The position numbers and the translations under genes were made by a program. The notes beneath the pieces are model-generated. The model was not told where the DNA came from and did no database searches. It saw nothing but the letters and a program-made list of their open reading frames with translations. A stretch of DNA of 64,000 nt from Ammoniphilus oxalaticus (GTDB taxonomy: Bacteria; Bacillota; Bacilli; Aneurinibacillales; RAOX-1), in assembly GCF_003609605.1 (NCBI RefSeq), contig NZ_MCHY01000008.1, positions 124,001 through 188,000 of the forward strand. The letters run 5' to 3'. Below, piece after piece: positions 1 to 8,007 of this stretch (its first letter is position 1; each line of letters opens with the position of its first letter).

Positions 1-1
1 C

Positions 2-739
2 GTTCCTGAAGAGAAGGATGAACAAGGAACTCAAGCTTATGCTGAGACAGGTATTGTTCAACAGGCGATCGCTAAGATTAAGGAGTGGGCACCGGAACTT
101 GTTGTAATTGCTGACACTTGTTTGTGTCAATATACAGATCACGGCCATTGCGGCATAATTAAAGATGGCGTTATTGACAATGATCCGAGTCTGGAATTGT
201 TGGTGAAAACGGCGATTGCTCAAGCGCAAGCGGGAGCGGACATTATTGCCCCATCCAATATGATGGATGGTTTTGTTGCCGCGATTCGCCAAGGATTGGA
301 TGAAGCGGGTTATGAGCAGACCCCGATTATGTCCTATTCGGTCAAATACGCATCTTCTTTTTACGGTCCGTTTCGAGATGCGGCGCATTCTACTCCACAG
401 TTTGGCGACCGAAAAACATACCAAATGGACCCAGCCAATCGCAGGGAGGCGATCCGTGAATCGCTGTCTGATGTGGAAGAAGGCGCGGATTTCTTAATGG
501 TTAAACCGGCTATGGCTTATATGGATATCATTCGCGACATTCGCGATCATTTTGAATTGCCGCTTGTTGCTTACAATGTGAGCGGTGAGTATTCGATGAT
601 CAAAGCAGGCGCGGCGAATGGGTGGATTGATGAAAAGCAAGTCGTCCTTGAATTACTGATCGGTTTTAAACGAGCGGGCGCTGATTTGATTTTGACGTAT
701 TTTGCAAAAGATGTGGCTAGGTGGTTGCAGGAACGATAA
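2..739 (+). CDS. hemB: Delta-aminolevulinic acid dehydratase (porphobilinogen synthase), 5' end missing
   Basis: Condenses two 5-aminolevulinate molecules to porphobilinogen in cytosolic heme biosynthesis. The reading frame is open from base 2, so the N-terminal part lies outside the window. Visible are the three-cysteine metal site [14 protein letters not shown], the first active-site lysine in [16 protein letters not shown], and the Schiff-base lysine in [11 protein letters not shown]. The ending [10 protein letters not shown] is normal for the family. The next gene, hemL, makes the HemB substrate, so the two form the end of a heme operon. The identification is secure; only the 5' boundary is unknown. 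Confidence 0.97.
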   Translation, partial: VPEEKDEQGTQAYAETGIVQQAIAKIKEWAPELVVIADTCLCQYTDHGHCGIIKDGVIDNDPSLELLVKTAIAQAQAGADIIAPSNMMDGFVAAIRQGLDEAGYEQTPIMSYSVKYASSFYGPFRDAAHSTPQFGDRKTYQMDPANRREAIRESLSDVEEGADFLMVKPAMAYMDIIRDIRDHFELPLVAYNVSGEYSMIKAGAANGWIDEKQVVLELLIGFKRAGADLILTYFAKDVARWLQER

Positions 740-776
740 TTCGAGTAATGGAACGAAACCAAAGGAGGGTATTGTT

Positions 777-2066
777 ATGAGTAAAAATCATGAGAAATCC
801 CGCGCATACTTTGAGGAAGCGCAAAAGTATATGCCGGGAGGTGTAAACAGCCCTGTGCGCGCTTTCCGTTCGGTTGGAATGTCTCCGCTTTATATTGAAT
901 CGGGCAAAGGATCAAGAGTGATCGATGTCGACGGCAATGAATACATAGACTATGTTTTATCCTGGGGACCGCTCATTCTTGGACATGCTCATCCGACTGT
1001 TGTTCAAGCGATCCAGGCAAGCGCGGAAAAAGGAATGAGCTATGGAGCGCCGACGGAGCTGGAAACTGAAATGGCCAAATTGGTGACTGAACTGCTCCCT
1101 GCTGTTGAAATGGTTCGGATGGTTAATTCGGGTACAGAGGCGACGATGAGCGCTTTGCGTCTTGCGCGCGGCTACACGAAACGAAATAAAATCTTGAAAT
1201 TTGAAGGATGTTATCATGGTCACGCGGATAGTTTGTTGATCAAGGCGGGTTCTGGCGTTGCTACACTCGCTTTGCCTGACAGCCCAGGTGTTCCAAGCGA
1301 TGTCGCAAGTAATACGATTACCGTGCCATACAATGACTTAGAGAGTGTCAAACTTGCCTTTGAACGATATGGTTCGGATTTGGCCGCTGTCATTGTTGAG
1401 CCGGTTGCTGGGAATATGGGGGTTGTTCCGCCGCTGCCTGGATTTTTAGAAGGGTTGCGGGAGGTCACAGAGCAGCATGGAACAGTATTGATCTTTGATG
1501 AAGTCATGACTGGTTTCCGTGTTGATTACCATTGCGCCCAAGGTAGATTCGGCGTGACGCCAGACCTAACCACATTAGGAAAAGTGATTGGCGGCGGGCT
1601 ACCGGTTGGAGCGTATGGCGGAAAGAGAGAAATTATGGAGCAAATCGCTCCGTCGGGACCTGTTTATCAAGCGGGCACGCTATCGGGGAATCCGTTGGCG
1701 ATGACGGCGGGATATACGACGTTGAAAGAGTTAGGTAAACCAGGTGTTTATGAGGAGCTGGAGCACAAGGCAAAGCGTTTAGAAGAAGGGATTGCCGCGA
1801 ACTGTCGAGAAGCGGGGATTCCATTTACGATCAATCGAGTCGGTTCGATGGTCTGTCTGTTTTTCACGGATCAACCCGTTCATAACTATGATGGGGCTAA
1901 GGCAAGTGATTTGGACCGATTTGCCAAATACTTTAGAAACATGGTTGAAGCGGGCGTATCGATTCCGCCATCCCAATTTGAAGGGATGTTTTTATCAACG
2001 GAACACTCCGATGAAGATATTGAATTTACGATTCAGGCGAATCGAATCGCGCTTAAAAATTTATAA
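777..2066 (+). CDS. hemL: Glutamate-1-semialdehyde 2,1-aminomutase
   Basis: PLP enzyme converting glutamate-1-semialdehyde to 5-aminolevulinate, the C5-pathway entry to heme. The start is the ATG at 777, preceded by AAAGGAGGG at 761-769; the frame is open further upstream but overlaps hemB. The product is 429 aa, the usual family length. The N-terminal [13 protein letters not shown] and the PLP-lysine segment [15 protein letters not shown] (Lys about residue 269) are diagnostic. It follows hemB by 37 bp and ends at a clear intrinsic terminator, so it closes the heme operon. Confidence 0.97.
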   Translation: MSKNHEKSRAYFEEAQKYMPGGVNSPVRAFRSVGMSPLYIESGKGSRVIDVDGNEYIDYVLSWGPLILGHAHPTVVQAIQASAEKGMSYGAPTELETEMAKLVTELLPAVEMVRMVNSGTEATMSALRLARGYTKRNKILKFEGCYHGHADSLLIKAGSGVATLALPDSPGVPSDVASNTITVPYNDLESVKLAFERYGSDLAAVIVEPVAGNMGVVPPLPGFLEGLREVTEQHGTVLIFDEVMTGFRVDYHCAQGRFGVTPDLTTLGKVIGGGLPVGAYGGKREIMEQIAPSGPVYQAGTLSGNPLAMTAGYTTLKELGKPGVYEELEHKAKRLEEGIAANCREAGIPFTINRVGSMVCLFFTDQPVHNYDGAKASDLDRFAKYFRNMVEAGVSIPPSQFEGMFLSTEHSDEDIEFTIQANRIALKNL

Positions 2067-2075
2067 ACAGATAAG

Positions 2076-2112
2076 AAGGACGAGGGATAAACCCTTGTCC
2101 TTTTTGTTTTTT
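2076..2112 (+). terminator. Intrinsic terminator after hemL
   Basis: An 11-bp stem (AAGGACGAGGG with CCCTTGTCCTT, one G-U pair) with a 5-nt loop is followed by a T-rich run. Confidence 0.9.
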
Positions 2113-2211
2113 TCTGCCCTTTCGATTAGATGAAAGTCGCTTTTTAGTTCTAACCATGCGGGGAGGCCAATATATTTTAGGAGAAGGTAATATGGGGAAG
2201 GAGGACTATAC

Positions 2212-3714
2212 ATGATGCATAAAAATGGGCAAGGAACATACCAAATTGATTTGAAAGAAGTCTTACATTTAACGGATGAGCAAATCCCGATTGAAGAGAT
2301 AGAGGATCTCGAATTAGTTCAACAAATCGAGAGTAAGGAATACGGGGACAGTATTGAAATAACAGGTAGTCTCATTGTGTATGGAAATTATAGGGGCAAT
2401 CAAGATGCCGGTAAACTACAACCGACAGATGACTTGCCGGACAGTTTTGAGGAGTCCGTATTATTTGAGCCGTTAGCGACGGATCGAGGTCCGTTTTCTC
2501 CTTTAGCAAAAAACGACCGTTTGAACCATCAAATACCGATCCAAATTACCTTACCGCGGACAAAAGTGAAAAATGTAAATGAAATTTATACGTATGTAAG
2601 TTCATTTGACTATGATATTAAAACTCCCTATCAAATCGAAGTTACCGCAAGTTTGATTATCGGCGGTTTAGTTGATGAGGAGGAACCAATGGAAAATAAG
2701 CCAGCGCCGCAAGAGCAATATGAATTCATTTATACAGCGGGACAGCTCACTCCTGATTTAAAAGATTCCTCTTTAGAACCGTTTCAAGTTTTTGAGGAAC
2801 AAGCTTCAAGCAAACAAGATCATCAAGACCAAAATCGAAGCCATGAGCAGGAGGAGTCGTCTGGACAAATAGAAGTCCCAGAACGTTTGAAGCAACCCGA
2901 GCTGAAAGATTCGGAACTACCAGAACCGATTGCGCAATCCGAATTTAGAGAATCGGAACTTGAATCGGCCACAAGCGAACCCGAAGAAAGATCGCAGACA
3001 AATGAGCCGAGCGAGCAGGTGATCCAAAGCATCGATTCAAGGGAGTCGACTGAATCGCGTGAGCCGATCCAATTGAACGATGAGCCAGAGGCTGAGGTAG
3101 AGCCAACTGAACAGCGATTGGATCGTGAGCCTGACTTTGAAGTGGAATCAACTCAAGCTTCCCAGGATTCGGAATTGCCTCGCGAAGAAGAAACGGAAGA
3201 GGTCGTTGACGCGCGGGACGATGAAGCTGAGGAACGTGAGGAATCAACGCAAAACAATGTGATTCCGATTCCCCATCTAGCGGATCATGAGGCGCAAGAG
3301 CGTGATGAAACCGTTCAAGAAGAACCAGCCGAGCAAGATGTGCGGATCGCGATTACGAATAAACGACAGACGGAACAACAAGAAGAGCCGATTTCCTCCA
3401 TCTCTAGCTTCTTTGCAAATCGAGCGCCAGTCGCAACAGAGGAAGCGGCTCCTGATGTGAATGAGTCGCGCGAGAAGGATGAAGCTGCCGAATTAGATGA
3501 AAAAGATCGTGACGCAACTTACCTTGGGAATTTCATGGAAGACGACGCGGAGCAATTTACAAGAGTAAAAATATGTATCATTCAAAAAGATGAAACGATT
3601 GATGAAATTGCTGAAAGATATGAGTTGACTGTTGATGCCATCTTACGATCAAACGGGACGGCTCGTAATCAGGTGACAGCGGGTCAGTTGTTGTATATTC
3701 CCGTAAAGGGGTGA
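2212..3714 (+). CDS. spoVID: SpoVID-like spore coat morphogenetic protein with C-terminal LysM
   Basis: Likely SpoVID, the forespore-surface protein that drives encasement of the spore by coat layers. The N-terminal ~165 residues form a beta-rich SpoVID-type domain (ITGSLIVYGNYRG; two similar segments). Residues ~170-440 are an acidic Glu/Gln/Ser/Pro-rich, probably disordered linker. The last ~50 residues are a LysM domain beginning VKICIIQKDETIDEIAERY. The length of 500 aa fits SpoVID (575 aa in B. subtilis). ATG codons lie at 2212 and 2215 after GGGGAAGGAGG. The position between hemL and ysxE is the same as in B. subtilis. A mother-cell (SigE) promoter is expected but I could not place one. 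Confidence 0.88.
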   Translation: MMHKNGQGTYQIDLKEVLHLTDEQIPIEEIEDLELVQQIESKEYGDSIEITGSLIVYGNYRGNQDAGKLQPTDDLPDSFEESVLFEPLATDRGPFSPLAKNDRLNHQIPIQITLPRTKVKNVNEIYTYVSSFDYDIKTPYQIEVTASLIIGGLVDEEEPMENKPAPQEQYEFIYTAGQLTPDLKDSSLEPFQVFEEQASSKQDHQDQNRSHEQEESSGQIEVPERLKQPELKDSELPEPIAQSEFRESELESATSEPEERSQTNEPSEQVIQSIDSRESTESREPIQLNDEPEAEVEPTEQRLDREPDFEVESTQASQDSELPREEETEEVVDARDDEAEEREESTQNNVIPIPHLADHEAQERDETVQEEPAEQDVRIAITNKRQTEQQEEPISSISSFFANRAPVATEEAAPDVNESREKDEAAELDEKDRDATYLGNFMEDDAEQFTRVKICIIQKDETIDEIAERYELTVDAILRSNGTARNQVTAGQLLYIPVKG

Positions 3715-3720
3715 CCATCA

Positions 3721-4713
3721 TTGAAAGTCACGTTGAATCAACTAAAAAGACTGCTTGCAAGTTATCGATTAAAAGTGATTCAAGCCCACGCGGCGGAGAA
3801 CGGTTATGTAGTTGATACGAATAGAGGAAAAAGGTTAGTCAGTATCTGGGATAATGCGCAATTATTGCGTTGGTCCAATATGTGGCGCGAGGAATTAACA
3901 AGGCAAGACGGGCGTAGAGCCCAGCGGTTTTTAGTTAACCAAAATAAAAAGAAGTATGTTCATTATCGTGGTCATTATTTTGCTTTATCTGTTTTTCCAC
4001 AAGGAAGACAGATCGATCTCCAACGCGAAGACGAGTGTAAGTTGGCGGGCGAGCTTTTTGCGCATTTTCACTCCGCGTTGGACCGCATCGATCAAAAAGT
4101 GACGACAGAATGTCACGCCAAGTTGAATGAAGACTATTTTACCAACGGAAGCACGTTGATTAAAAATGTGATGGAGATTATTGAGCAAAAGTCGGAACCA
4201 ACACTGATCGATGAATTGATTTACGCTAATTTACCCTTACTGTATCAACGCTTCAGAAGGGCGCGTCAGCTATGGGAAGGGACGCAAGAACACACTTCCT
4301 ATTTTCCGTTATCTTTTTGTTGGTTTAACTTGGAGCAAATTAAATGGGATCAACGCGGTTGGATGATTCATGGCGGAATCAATCGTCCGCTGTCCGCGAT
4401 GCATCAAGATTCAGCTTTTCTCATACGTGAAATATATGAAAAAAGCGATTGGAATTTGCAATCTGTGATCGCTTTTTTGGATGGTTACATGCGTAAACGA
4501 AACTTGACAGAACATGAACTTATCTACATTCTTACTCAGTTTGCGATTCCTTGGGATGTGTGGGTTCATTTTGACGAGTACTTAAAAAATGATGGTCTTT
4601 GTGAAATTAAAGGTGAAAAGTTGTTAGAAGACTTACAAAAACAAAACCACTGGGATGAGCTGACTACCTTTTTTGGTCGGTTTATCGATCAACAAAAAAG
4701 CGCGTCTGCTTAG
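3721..4713 (+). CDS. ysxE: YsxE-like spore coat protein, CotS-family kinase fold
   Basis: Homologous by position and sequence character to YsxE, a CotS-related inner-coat protein with an aminoglycoside-phosphotransferase/choline-kinase fold. It has 330 aa and a TTG start 6 bp after the spoVID stop, with an AAGGGGTG ribosome site inside the end of spoVID; co-translation is likely. The region where the catalytic HxD loop should be reads FCWFNLEQIKWDQRGW and has no histidine-x-aspartate, so this is probably a pseudokinase. Compare the CotS-like protein at 46548, which keeps HRD. Confidence 0.82.
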   Translation: MKVTLNQLKRLLASYRLKVIQAHAAENGYVVDTNRGKRLVSIWDNAQLLRWSNMWREELTRQDGRRAQRFLVNQNKKKYVHYRGHYFALSVFPQGRQIDLQREDECKLAGELFAHFHSALDRIDQKVTTECHAKLNEDYFTNGSTLIKNVMEIIEQKSEPTLIDELIYANLPLLYQRFRRARQLWEGTQEHTSYFPLSFCWFNLEQIKWDQRGWMIHGGINRPLSAMHQDSAFLIREIYEKSDWNLQSVIAFLDGYMRKRNLTEHELIYILTQFAIPWDVWVHFDEYLKNDGLCEIKGEKLLEDLQKQNHWDELTTFFGRFIDQQKSASA

Positions 4714-4722
4714 CGGATCAGA

Positions 4723-4758
4723 AAACAGGGGAGAGCGAATGATGCATCTCCCCTGTTT
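4723..4758. terminator. Bidirectional terminator-like hairpin between ysxE and the small minus-strand gene
   Basis: A perfect 12-bp inverted repeat, AAACAGGGGAGA with TCTCCCCTGTTT, has a 12-nt loop. It lies between the convergent ends of ysxE and the 59-aa minus-strand gene. The A-rich left flank and T-containing right flank suit termination in either direction. Confidence 0.75.
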
Positions 4759-4766
4759 GGTGTGTT

Positions 4767-4946
4767 TTAAAACCAATCCAACTCGATTCCGATATAGATA
4801 AAGGAAATAATCAAGAACAACACGACATCAAAAGACGTGGGAAAAAATAGCGTGCGAATGAGTTGAAAGATACCTAATGGCAAAATGATTTGTTGGATGC
4901 CCGCCTTAATTTTCATATAAGTGGGATGGTATTTATAACGTTTCAT
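4767..4946 (-). CDS. Small membrane protein of unknown function (59 aa)
   Basis: Not recognised. The minus-strand ORF runs from an ATG whose complement is at 4944-4946 to TAA, giving 59 aa that begin MKRYKYHPTYMKIKAG and end YIGIELDWF. A GGGTGAT Shine-Dalgarno-like site, complementary to the 16S tail, lies 5 nt before the ATG. A basic N-terminus is followed by two hydrophobic stretches (about residues 19-34 and 39-54), suggesting two membrane passes. A good ribosome site, a shared terminator and coding-like composition support a real gene. No function is inferred. Confidence 0.6.
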   Translation of the reverse strand: MKRYKYHPTYMKIKAGIQQIILPLGIFQLIRTLFFPTSFDVVLFLIISFIYIGIELDWF

Positions 4947-5052
4947 TGACCATCACCCGTCCTTTCAGCGTACTCCTTATATTTTTTACTATATGAAGGC
5001 GAACACCTATGGGTGCTTTCAATCAATAGAAAGAAGCCCTGTGACTTCGGCT

Positions 5053-5101
5053 AGGATAGGAAAAAACGACCCATTTATCGTTTTCCTATCCTTTTTATTT
5101 G
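5053..5101 (+). terminator. Orphan plus-strand terminator hairpin upstream of the cbb3 operon
   Basis: A 12-bp stem (AGGATAGGAAAA with TTTTCCTATCCT), extended by CGA/TCG above a 2-nt bulge, is followed by TTTTTATTT. No plus-strand gene ends nearby. The preceding ~60 nt contain two smaller hairpins (CACC/GGTG near 5010 and AGCC/GGCT near 5035-5052), so it may end a short structured RNA. Confidence 0.6.
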
Positions 5102-5151
5102 CGCTTTTTCACCAATGGAGTGAGTATCACATTTTTGTCACAATTAATGTA

Positions 5152-5179
5152 TTGATTAACACTAATTTTACCTTATTAT
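5152..5179 (+). promoter_or_regulatory. Candidate SigA promoter of the cbb3 oxidase operon
   Basis: TTGATT at 5152-5157 and TATTAT at 5174-5179 are separated by 16 bp. This would give a leader of about 145 nt. The leader contains several G-runs (5249-5254, 5263-5266, 5292-5295, 5298-5300, 5313-5316) before the ribosome site GGGGAGG. The rest of the 4950-5330 intergenic region shows nothing else I can name. Confidence 0.4.
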
Positions 5180-5329
5180 AGATAATAAGAGTTTGTGAAA
5201 TACTGAGCATTCTAAACATTAACACCTTTGTAATAGTATTAAACGGTTGGGGGGATGTGTTCGGGGTAGTGAGCAAAGCAAAATGAAAAATGGGGTAGGG
5301 TTCATTAAAAATGGGGAGGTTTTATTGTT

Positions 5330-6697
5330 ATGTTAAGTAATGCAGAACATAGCGCAGCCAAAAATTTCTGGTATACCGCAATTGGATGGTTGCTTATTTC
5401 CATGCTTGCGGGACTAGTGGTCGCTTTTAAACAAGTGTGGCCTGAATTTATGGGGGGATCTGAATATTTAACTTACGGGCGGGTTCGTCCGATTCATACA
5501 AACGGAGTCTTATTAGCTTGGCTTTCGATGGTAAACGTCGGCTGTATGTTTTATATCGTGCCTAAATTGTTACGCACAAAGCTTTGGAGTGAAAAACTGG
5601 GGAATTTCACTTGTGTGTTATGGAATTTGGGGATTACTGCGGGGGTAGTCATCTTAGCAACAGGATATTCCACGGGTGTTGAATACGCGGAACTTCCATT
5701 ATGGTTAGATATCCTTGTCGCAGTTTTAGCTATTCTCGTTGCTGTGAATGTCTTTATGACAATTAAGAATCGAAAAGAGCAACAGTTATATGTGAGTATT
5801 TGGTATTTTGTCGGTTCATTGATTTGGTTGCCGGGCGTTTGGATTGTCGGTAATGTGCCTGCTCCGCTCGTTGGAGGAGCGATTCAAGCAAACATGAACT
5901 GGTTTTATGGACATAACGTATTAGGGCTTTGGTTTACAACAGTTGGAATCGGAACGATGTATTATCTTCTGCCAAAATTAACAGGGAAGCCAATCTATAG
6001 TCATAAATTATCATTGATTGGTTTCTGGACGATCGGTACGTTCTATGTTTGGAATGGCCCGCATCATCTTGTTAACAGCCCAATTCCTTTTTGGTTACAG
6101 AAAGCGGGAATTATCCCATCGATCTTATTAATTATTCCGGTTTGGACCGTATTGGCGAACGTCATTGGCACGATGAAAGGTCAATGGCATCAAGTTCGAG
6201 ATAACGTCAATTTAAAATTTTTAATGACCGCAATGATATTTTACTTAATGGCTTGTTTGCAAGGACCTTTCCAAGCACTAATGTCTGTAAGCGCCGTTAT
6301 TAAATATACGCATTGGGTGCCAGGGCACGCTCATATGGCCCCATTCGGAGCATTTTCGTTCATCGGCTTTATTATGATTTACTTTGCTGTGCCGCGAATC
6401 AGCGGAAAAGAGATCTATAGCAAGGTAGCTCAAAATTGGCATTACTATCTCTCGGTAGTCGGGTTTCTTGTGTTCGCGTTTAGTATGTGGATTGCTGGTG
6501 TGATGCAAGGATTTGCCTGGATGGACGGACTGCCGTTTATGGAAACGGTGAATATGACGAGACCGTTCGTAGCGGTTCGAGCTGTGGGCGGCACACTGAT
6601 GATCGTTGCTCAATTCTTCTTTGCTTGGAATATCTTCATGACGTTAAAAGCGGGGAGACATTACGAAGTTGATAAATCTGAATTAGTCTCAGCTTAA
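5330..6697 (+). CDS. ccoN: cbb3-type cytochrome c oxidase subunit I
   Basis: Catalytic heme-copper subunit of a C-type (cbb3) terminal oxidase in the cytoplasmic membrane; it reduces oxygen to water with high affinity. It has 455 aa and about 12 membrane segments. Ligand histidines are visible: H56 in RPIHTNG (low-spin heme), H195 in YGHN and H245-H246 in GPHH (CuB), and H328, H333 and H335 in the THWVPGHAH segment. GPHH and YGHN are typical of cbb3 rather than aa3 oxidases. The ATG follows GGGGAGG. It is the first gene of ccoN-ccoO-ccoS-ccoP. Confidence 0.95.
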   Translation: MLSNAEHSAAKNFWYTAIGWLLISMLAGLVVAFKQVWPEFMGGSEYLTYGRVRPIHTNGVLLAWLSMVNVGCMFYIVPKLLRTKLWSEKLGNFTCVLWNLGITAGVVILATGYSTGVEYAELPLWLDILVAVLAILVAVNVFMTIKNRKEQQLYVSIWYFVGSLIWLPGVWIVGNVPAPLVGGAIQANMNWFYGHNVLGLWFTTVGIGTMYYLLPKLTGKPIYSHKLSLIGFWTIGTFYVWNGPHHLVNSPIPFWLQKAGIIPSILLIIPVWTVLANVIGTMKGQWHQVRDNVNLKFLMTAMIFYLMACLQGPFQALMSVSAVIKYTHWVPGHAHMAPFGAFSFIGFIMIYFAVPRISGKEIYSKVAQNWHYYLSVVGFLVFAFSMWIAGVMQGFAWMDGLPFMETVNMTRPFVAVRAVGGTLMIVAQFFFAWNIFMTLKAGRHYEVDKSELVSA

Positions 6698-6720
6698 GAA
6701 CAGGGAGGGATTTCACCAAA

Positions 6721-7212
6721 ATGGATATGGAGAAAAGTGCGTTAGGTATTTTTATCGCGGCGCTTGTGTTGTTCATGATGGGAACGTTCGCCACGATTAT
6801 TTTACCGTTCTATGACGATGAAATGATGGCTACGAATAAAAACTCAGAGGCGAGAGCCTACGCAGATGGATCAGCGGAAGCATCGGGCAGAGAGATTTAC
6901 ATTCGGGAAGGTTGTAACACGTGTCACACGCAAGTTGTGAGACCTGTTAAAGCCGACTTGGCAATGAATATTGGACCTGTAACTGTACCTGCGGACTATC
7001 AGAACGATTCACCGCACTTGTGGGGATCAAACCGAACCGGGCCAGATTTAATGTGGGTTGGGGCAAGAACAAGCGCGGAGTGGAATCTGGAGCATCTGAA
7101 GGACCCGCAGAAAGTAGTGGATGGCTCGATTATGCCTAGCTATGATTATTTAAGCGAAACTGATCTGAATGATTTAGTCGCATACTTAATGAGCCTGAAG
7201 CCAGCTCAATAA
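6721..7212 (+). CDS. ccoO: cbb3-type oxidase monoheme subunit II (CcoO)
   Basis: Membrane-anchored monoheme cytochrome c that passes electrons to CcoN. The 163-aa protein has one N-terminal membrane helix (residues ~7-29) and an external domain. Heme c is attached at C65-N-T-C-H69, and M138 in GSIMPSY is the probable axial ligand. HLWGSNRTGPDLMWVG is typical of CcoO. It lies 23 bp after ccoN with GGGAGGG upstream. Confidence 0.94.
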   Translation: MDMEKSALGIFIAALVLFMMGTFATIILPFYDDEMMATNKNSEARAYADGSAEASGREIYIREGCNTCHTQVVRPVKADLAMNIGPVTVPADYQNDSPHLWGSNRTGPDLMWVGARTSAEWNLEHLKDPQKVVDGSIMPSYDYLSETDLNDLVAYLMSLKPAQ

Positions 7213-7235
7213 AGAATTGTGAGGAGGCGAAAGGA

Positions 7236-7376
7236 ATGTCAATAAGCACAATCTTGTTAATTACGATCATGGCTACTTTTTCTTTATCCGCTATTTTAAT
7301 GTACGTTGCGGCCAAAAAAGGCGGTCAGTTTGAAGATGTGGAAGGGATTAAATATCGGATGTTGGATGACGAATAA
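7236..7376 (+). CDS. ccoS: CcoS-like cbb3 oxidase maturation protein (46 aa)
   Basis: This short ORF lies between ccoO and ccoP, has AGGAGGCGAAAGG just upstream, and encodes 46 aa. One N-terminal membrane helix (residues ~4-25) is followed by KKGGQFEDVEGIKYRMLDDE. The tail GQF-D-x-(E/D)-G...R-(I/M)-L-x-D-(D/E) matches CcoS, which is needed to insert heme b and copper into CcoN. A CcoQ-type subunit would not normally carry this motif. Its place inside the structural operon fits a role in assembly. Confidence 0.75.
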   Translation: MSISTILLITIMATFSLSAILMYVAAKKGGQFEDVEGIKYRMLDDE

Positions 7377-7388
7377 GGGGGTTAGGAG

Positions 7389-7811
7389 ATGGAAAACAAT
7401 CAGCGGCATAACGATAAAGCTAAGCAGGAGCAAGAACATGTCGATGTTGTCAACGGGATGAAGCAAGGACATGGTCGGATTCCAAAGTTTCTTGTCTTTG
7501 TTTATACCTTTCTTGGCATCTGGGCTGTAGCTTATGCGTTAGGAGCGACACCATTAGATGAGCGGGAAACGCTGGCGGCTGGTGTGAGCGTTGAGGCGGG
7601 AAAAGGCTTAGCGGGATCATGTTTAGCTTGTCATGGAGCAGACCTAAGCGGTGGGCTTGGACCAAGTTTAATCGGTACAATCGGTCAACTCGGGGAAGAA
7701 GAATTTGAAAATGTAATGAGAAACGGTCGTAATACGATGCCGGCATTAGGGGCGGATTGGTCTGAGGATCAAATGGGCTCGATGATTGAGTATTTAAAAA
7801 CACTGGAATAG
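7389..7811 (+). CDS. ccoP: cbb3 oxidase cytochrome c subunit (CcoP-like, single heme)
   Basis: Membrane-anchored c-type cytochrome, the third subunit of the cbb3 oxidase. The 140-aa protein has a cytoplasmic N-terminus (~30 residues), one membrane helix (~33-52) and a cytochrome c domain with C78-L-A-C-H82 and M117 in GRNTMPALG as axial ligand. Proteobacterial CcoP carries two hemes; only one CxxCH is present here. It starts 12 bp after ccoS, with AAGGGGGTTAGGAG upstream. Confidence 0.88.
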   Translation: MENNQRHNDKAKQEQEHVDVVNGMKQGHGRIPKFLVFVYTFLGIWAVAYALGATPLDERETLAAGVSVEAGKGLAGSCLACHGADLSGGLGPSLIGTIGQLGEEEFENVMRNGRNTMPALGADWSEDQMGSMIEYLKTLE

Positions 7812-7815
7812 CGCC

Positions 7816-7840
7816 AAGAGGGGACAATTGCTCCCCTCTT
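7816..7840 (+). terminator. Hairpin after ccoP, possible weak terminator
   Basis: AAGAGGGG pairs with CCCCTCTT over a 9-nt loop. The following sequence (GTCCATTTCTATT) is only moderately T-rich, so read-through into the downstream genes is possible. Confidence 0.5.
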
Positions 7841-7873
7841 GTCCATTTCTATTAAAGAGGCGGGGTGTACCCA

Positions 7874-7975
7874 ATGTTAAGTAAGGTACAAATTATTCAT
7901 ACAATTTTATGGACGATCATGATAGTTTGGACGATTACAATTACACTCTATACGCTCAATCGAAAAGACCTTTAG
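7874..7975 (+). CDS. 33-aa single-pass membrane peptide upstream of the ABC transporter
   Basis: Not recognised. The ORF begins ATG at 7874 after GAGGCGGGGTG and encodes MLSKVQIIHTILWTIMIVW... ending YTLNRKDL. Nearly the whole chain is one hydrophobic helix with a basic C-terminus. It lies 33 bp before the ABC permease gene and just after the oxidase operon. It could be a small subunit of the transporter or of the oxidase (a CcoQ-like position). The ribosome site and composition favour translation, but no family assignment is claimed. Confidence 0.5.
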   Translation: MLSKVQIIHTILWTIMIVWTITITLYTLNRKDL

Positions 7976-8007
7976 GCAAACAAGAGAAAAGCGAGGAACG
8001 GTGGTGA

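Noticed and set aside
702-776. Longer start for hemL overlapping hemB
   Set aside because: The frame is open but ATG 777 has an ideal ribosome site and gives the standard N-terminus.
4993-5181. 62-codon ORF upstream of ccoN
   Set aside because: It spans the terminator hairpin at 5053-5101 and the candidate promoter and lacks a ribosome site; non-coding structure explains the region better.
5190-5215. FNR/CRP-like box TGTGA-N6-GAGCA upstream of ccoN
   Set aside because: Only the left half matches TGTGA-N6-TCACA, and its position relative to the candidate promoter is not informative.
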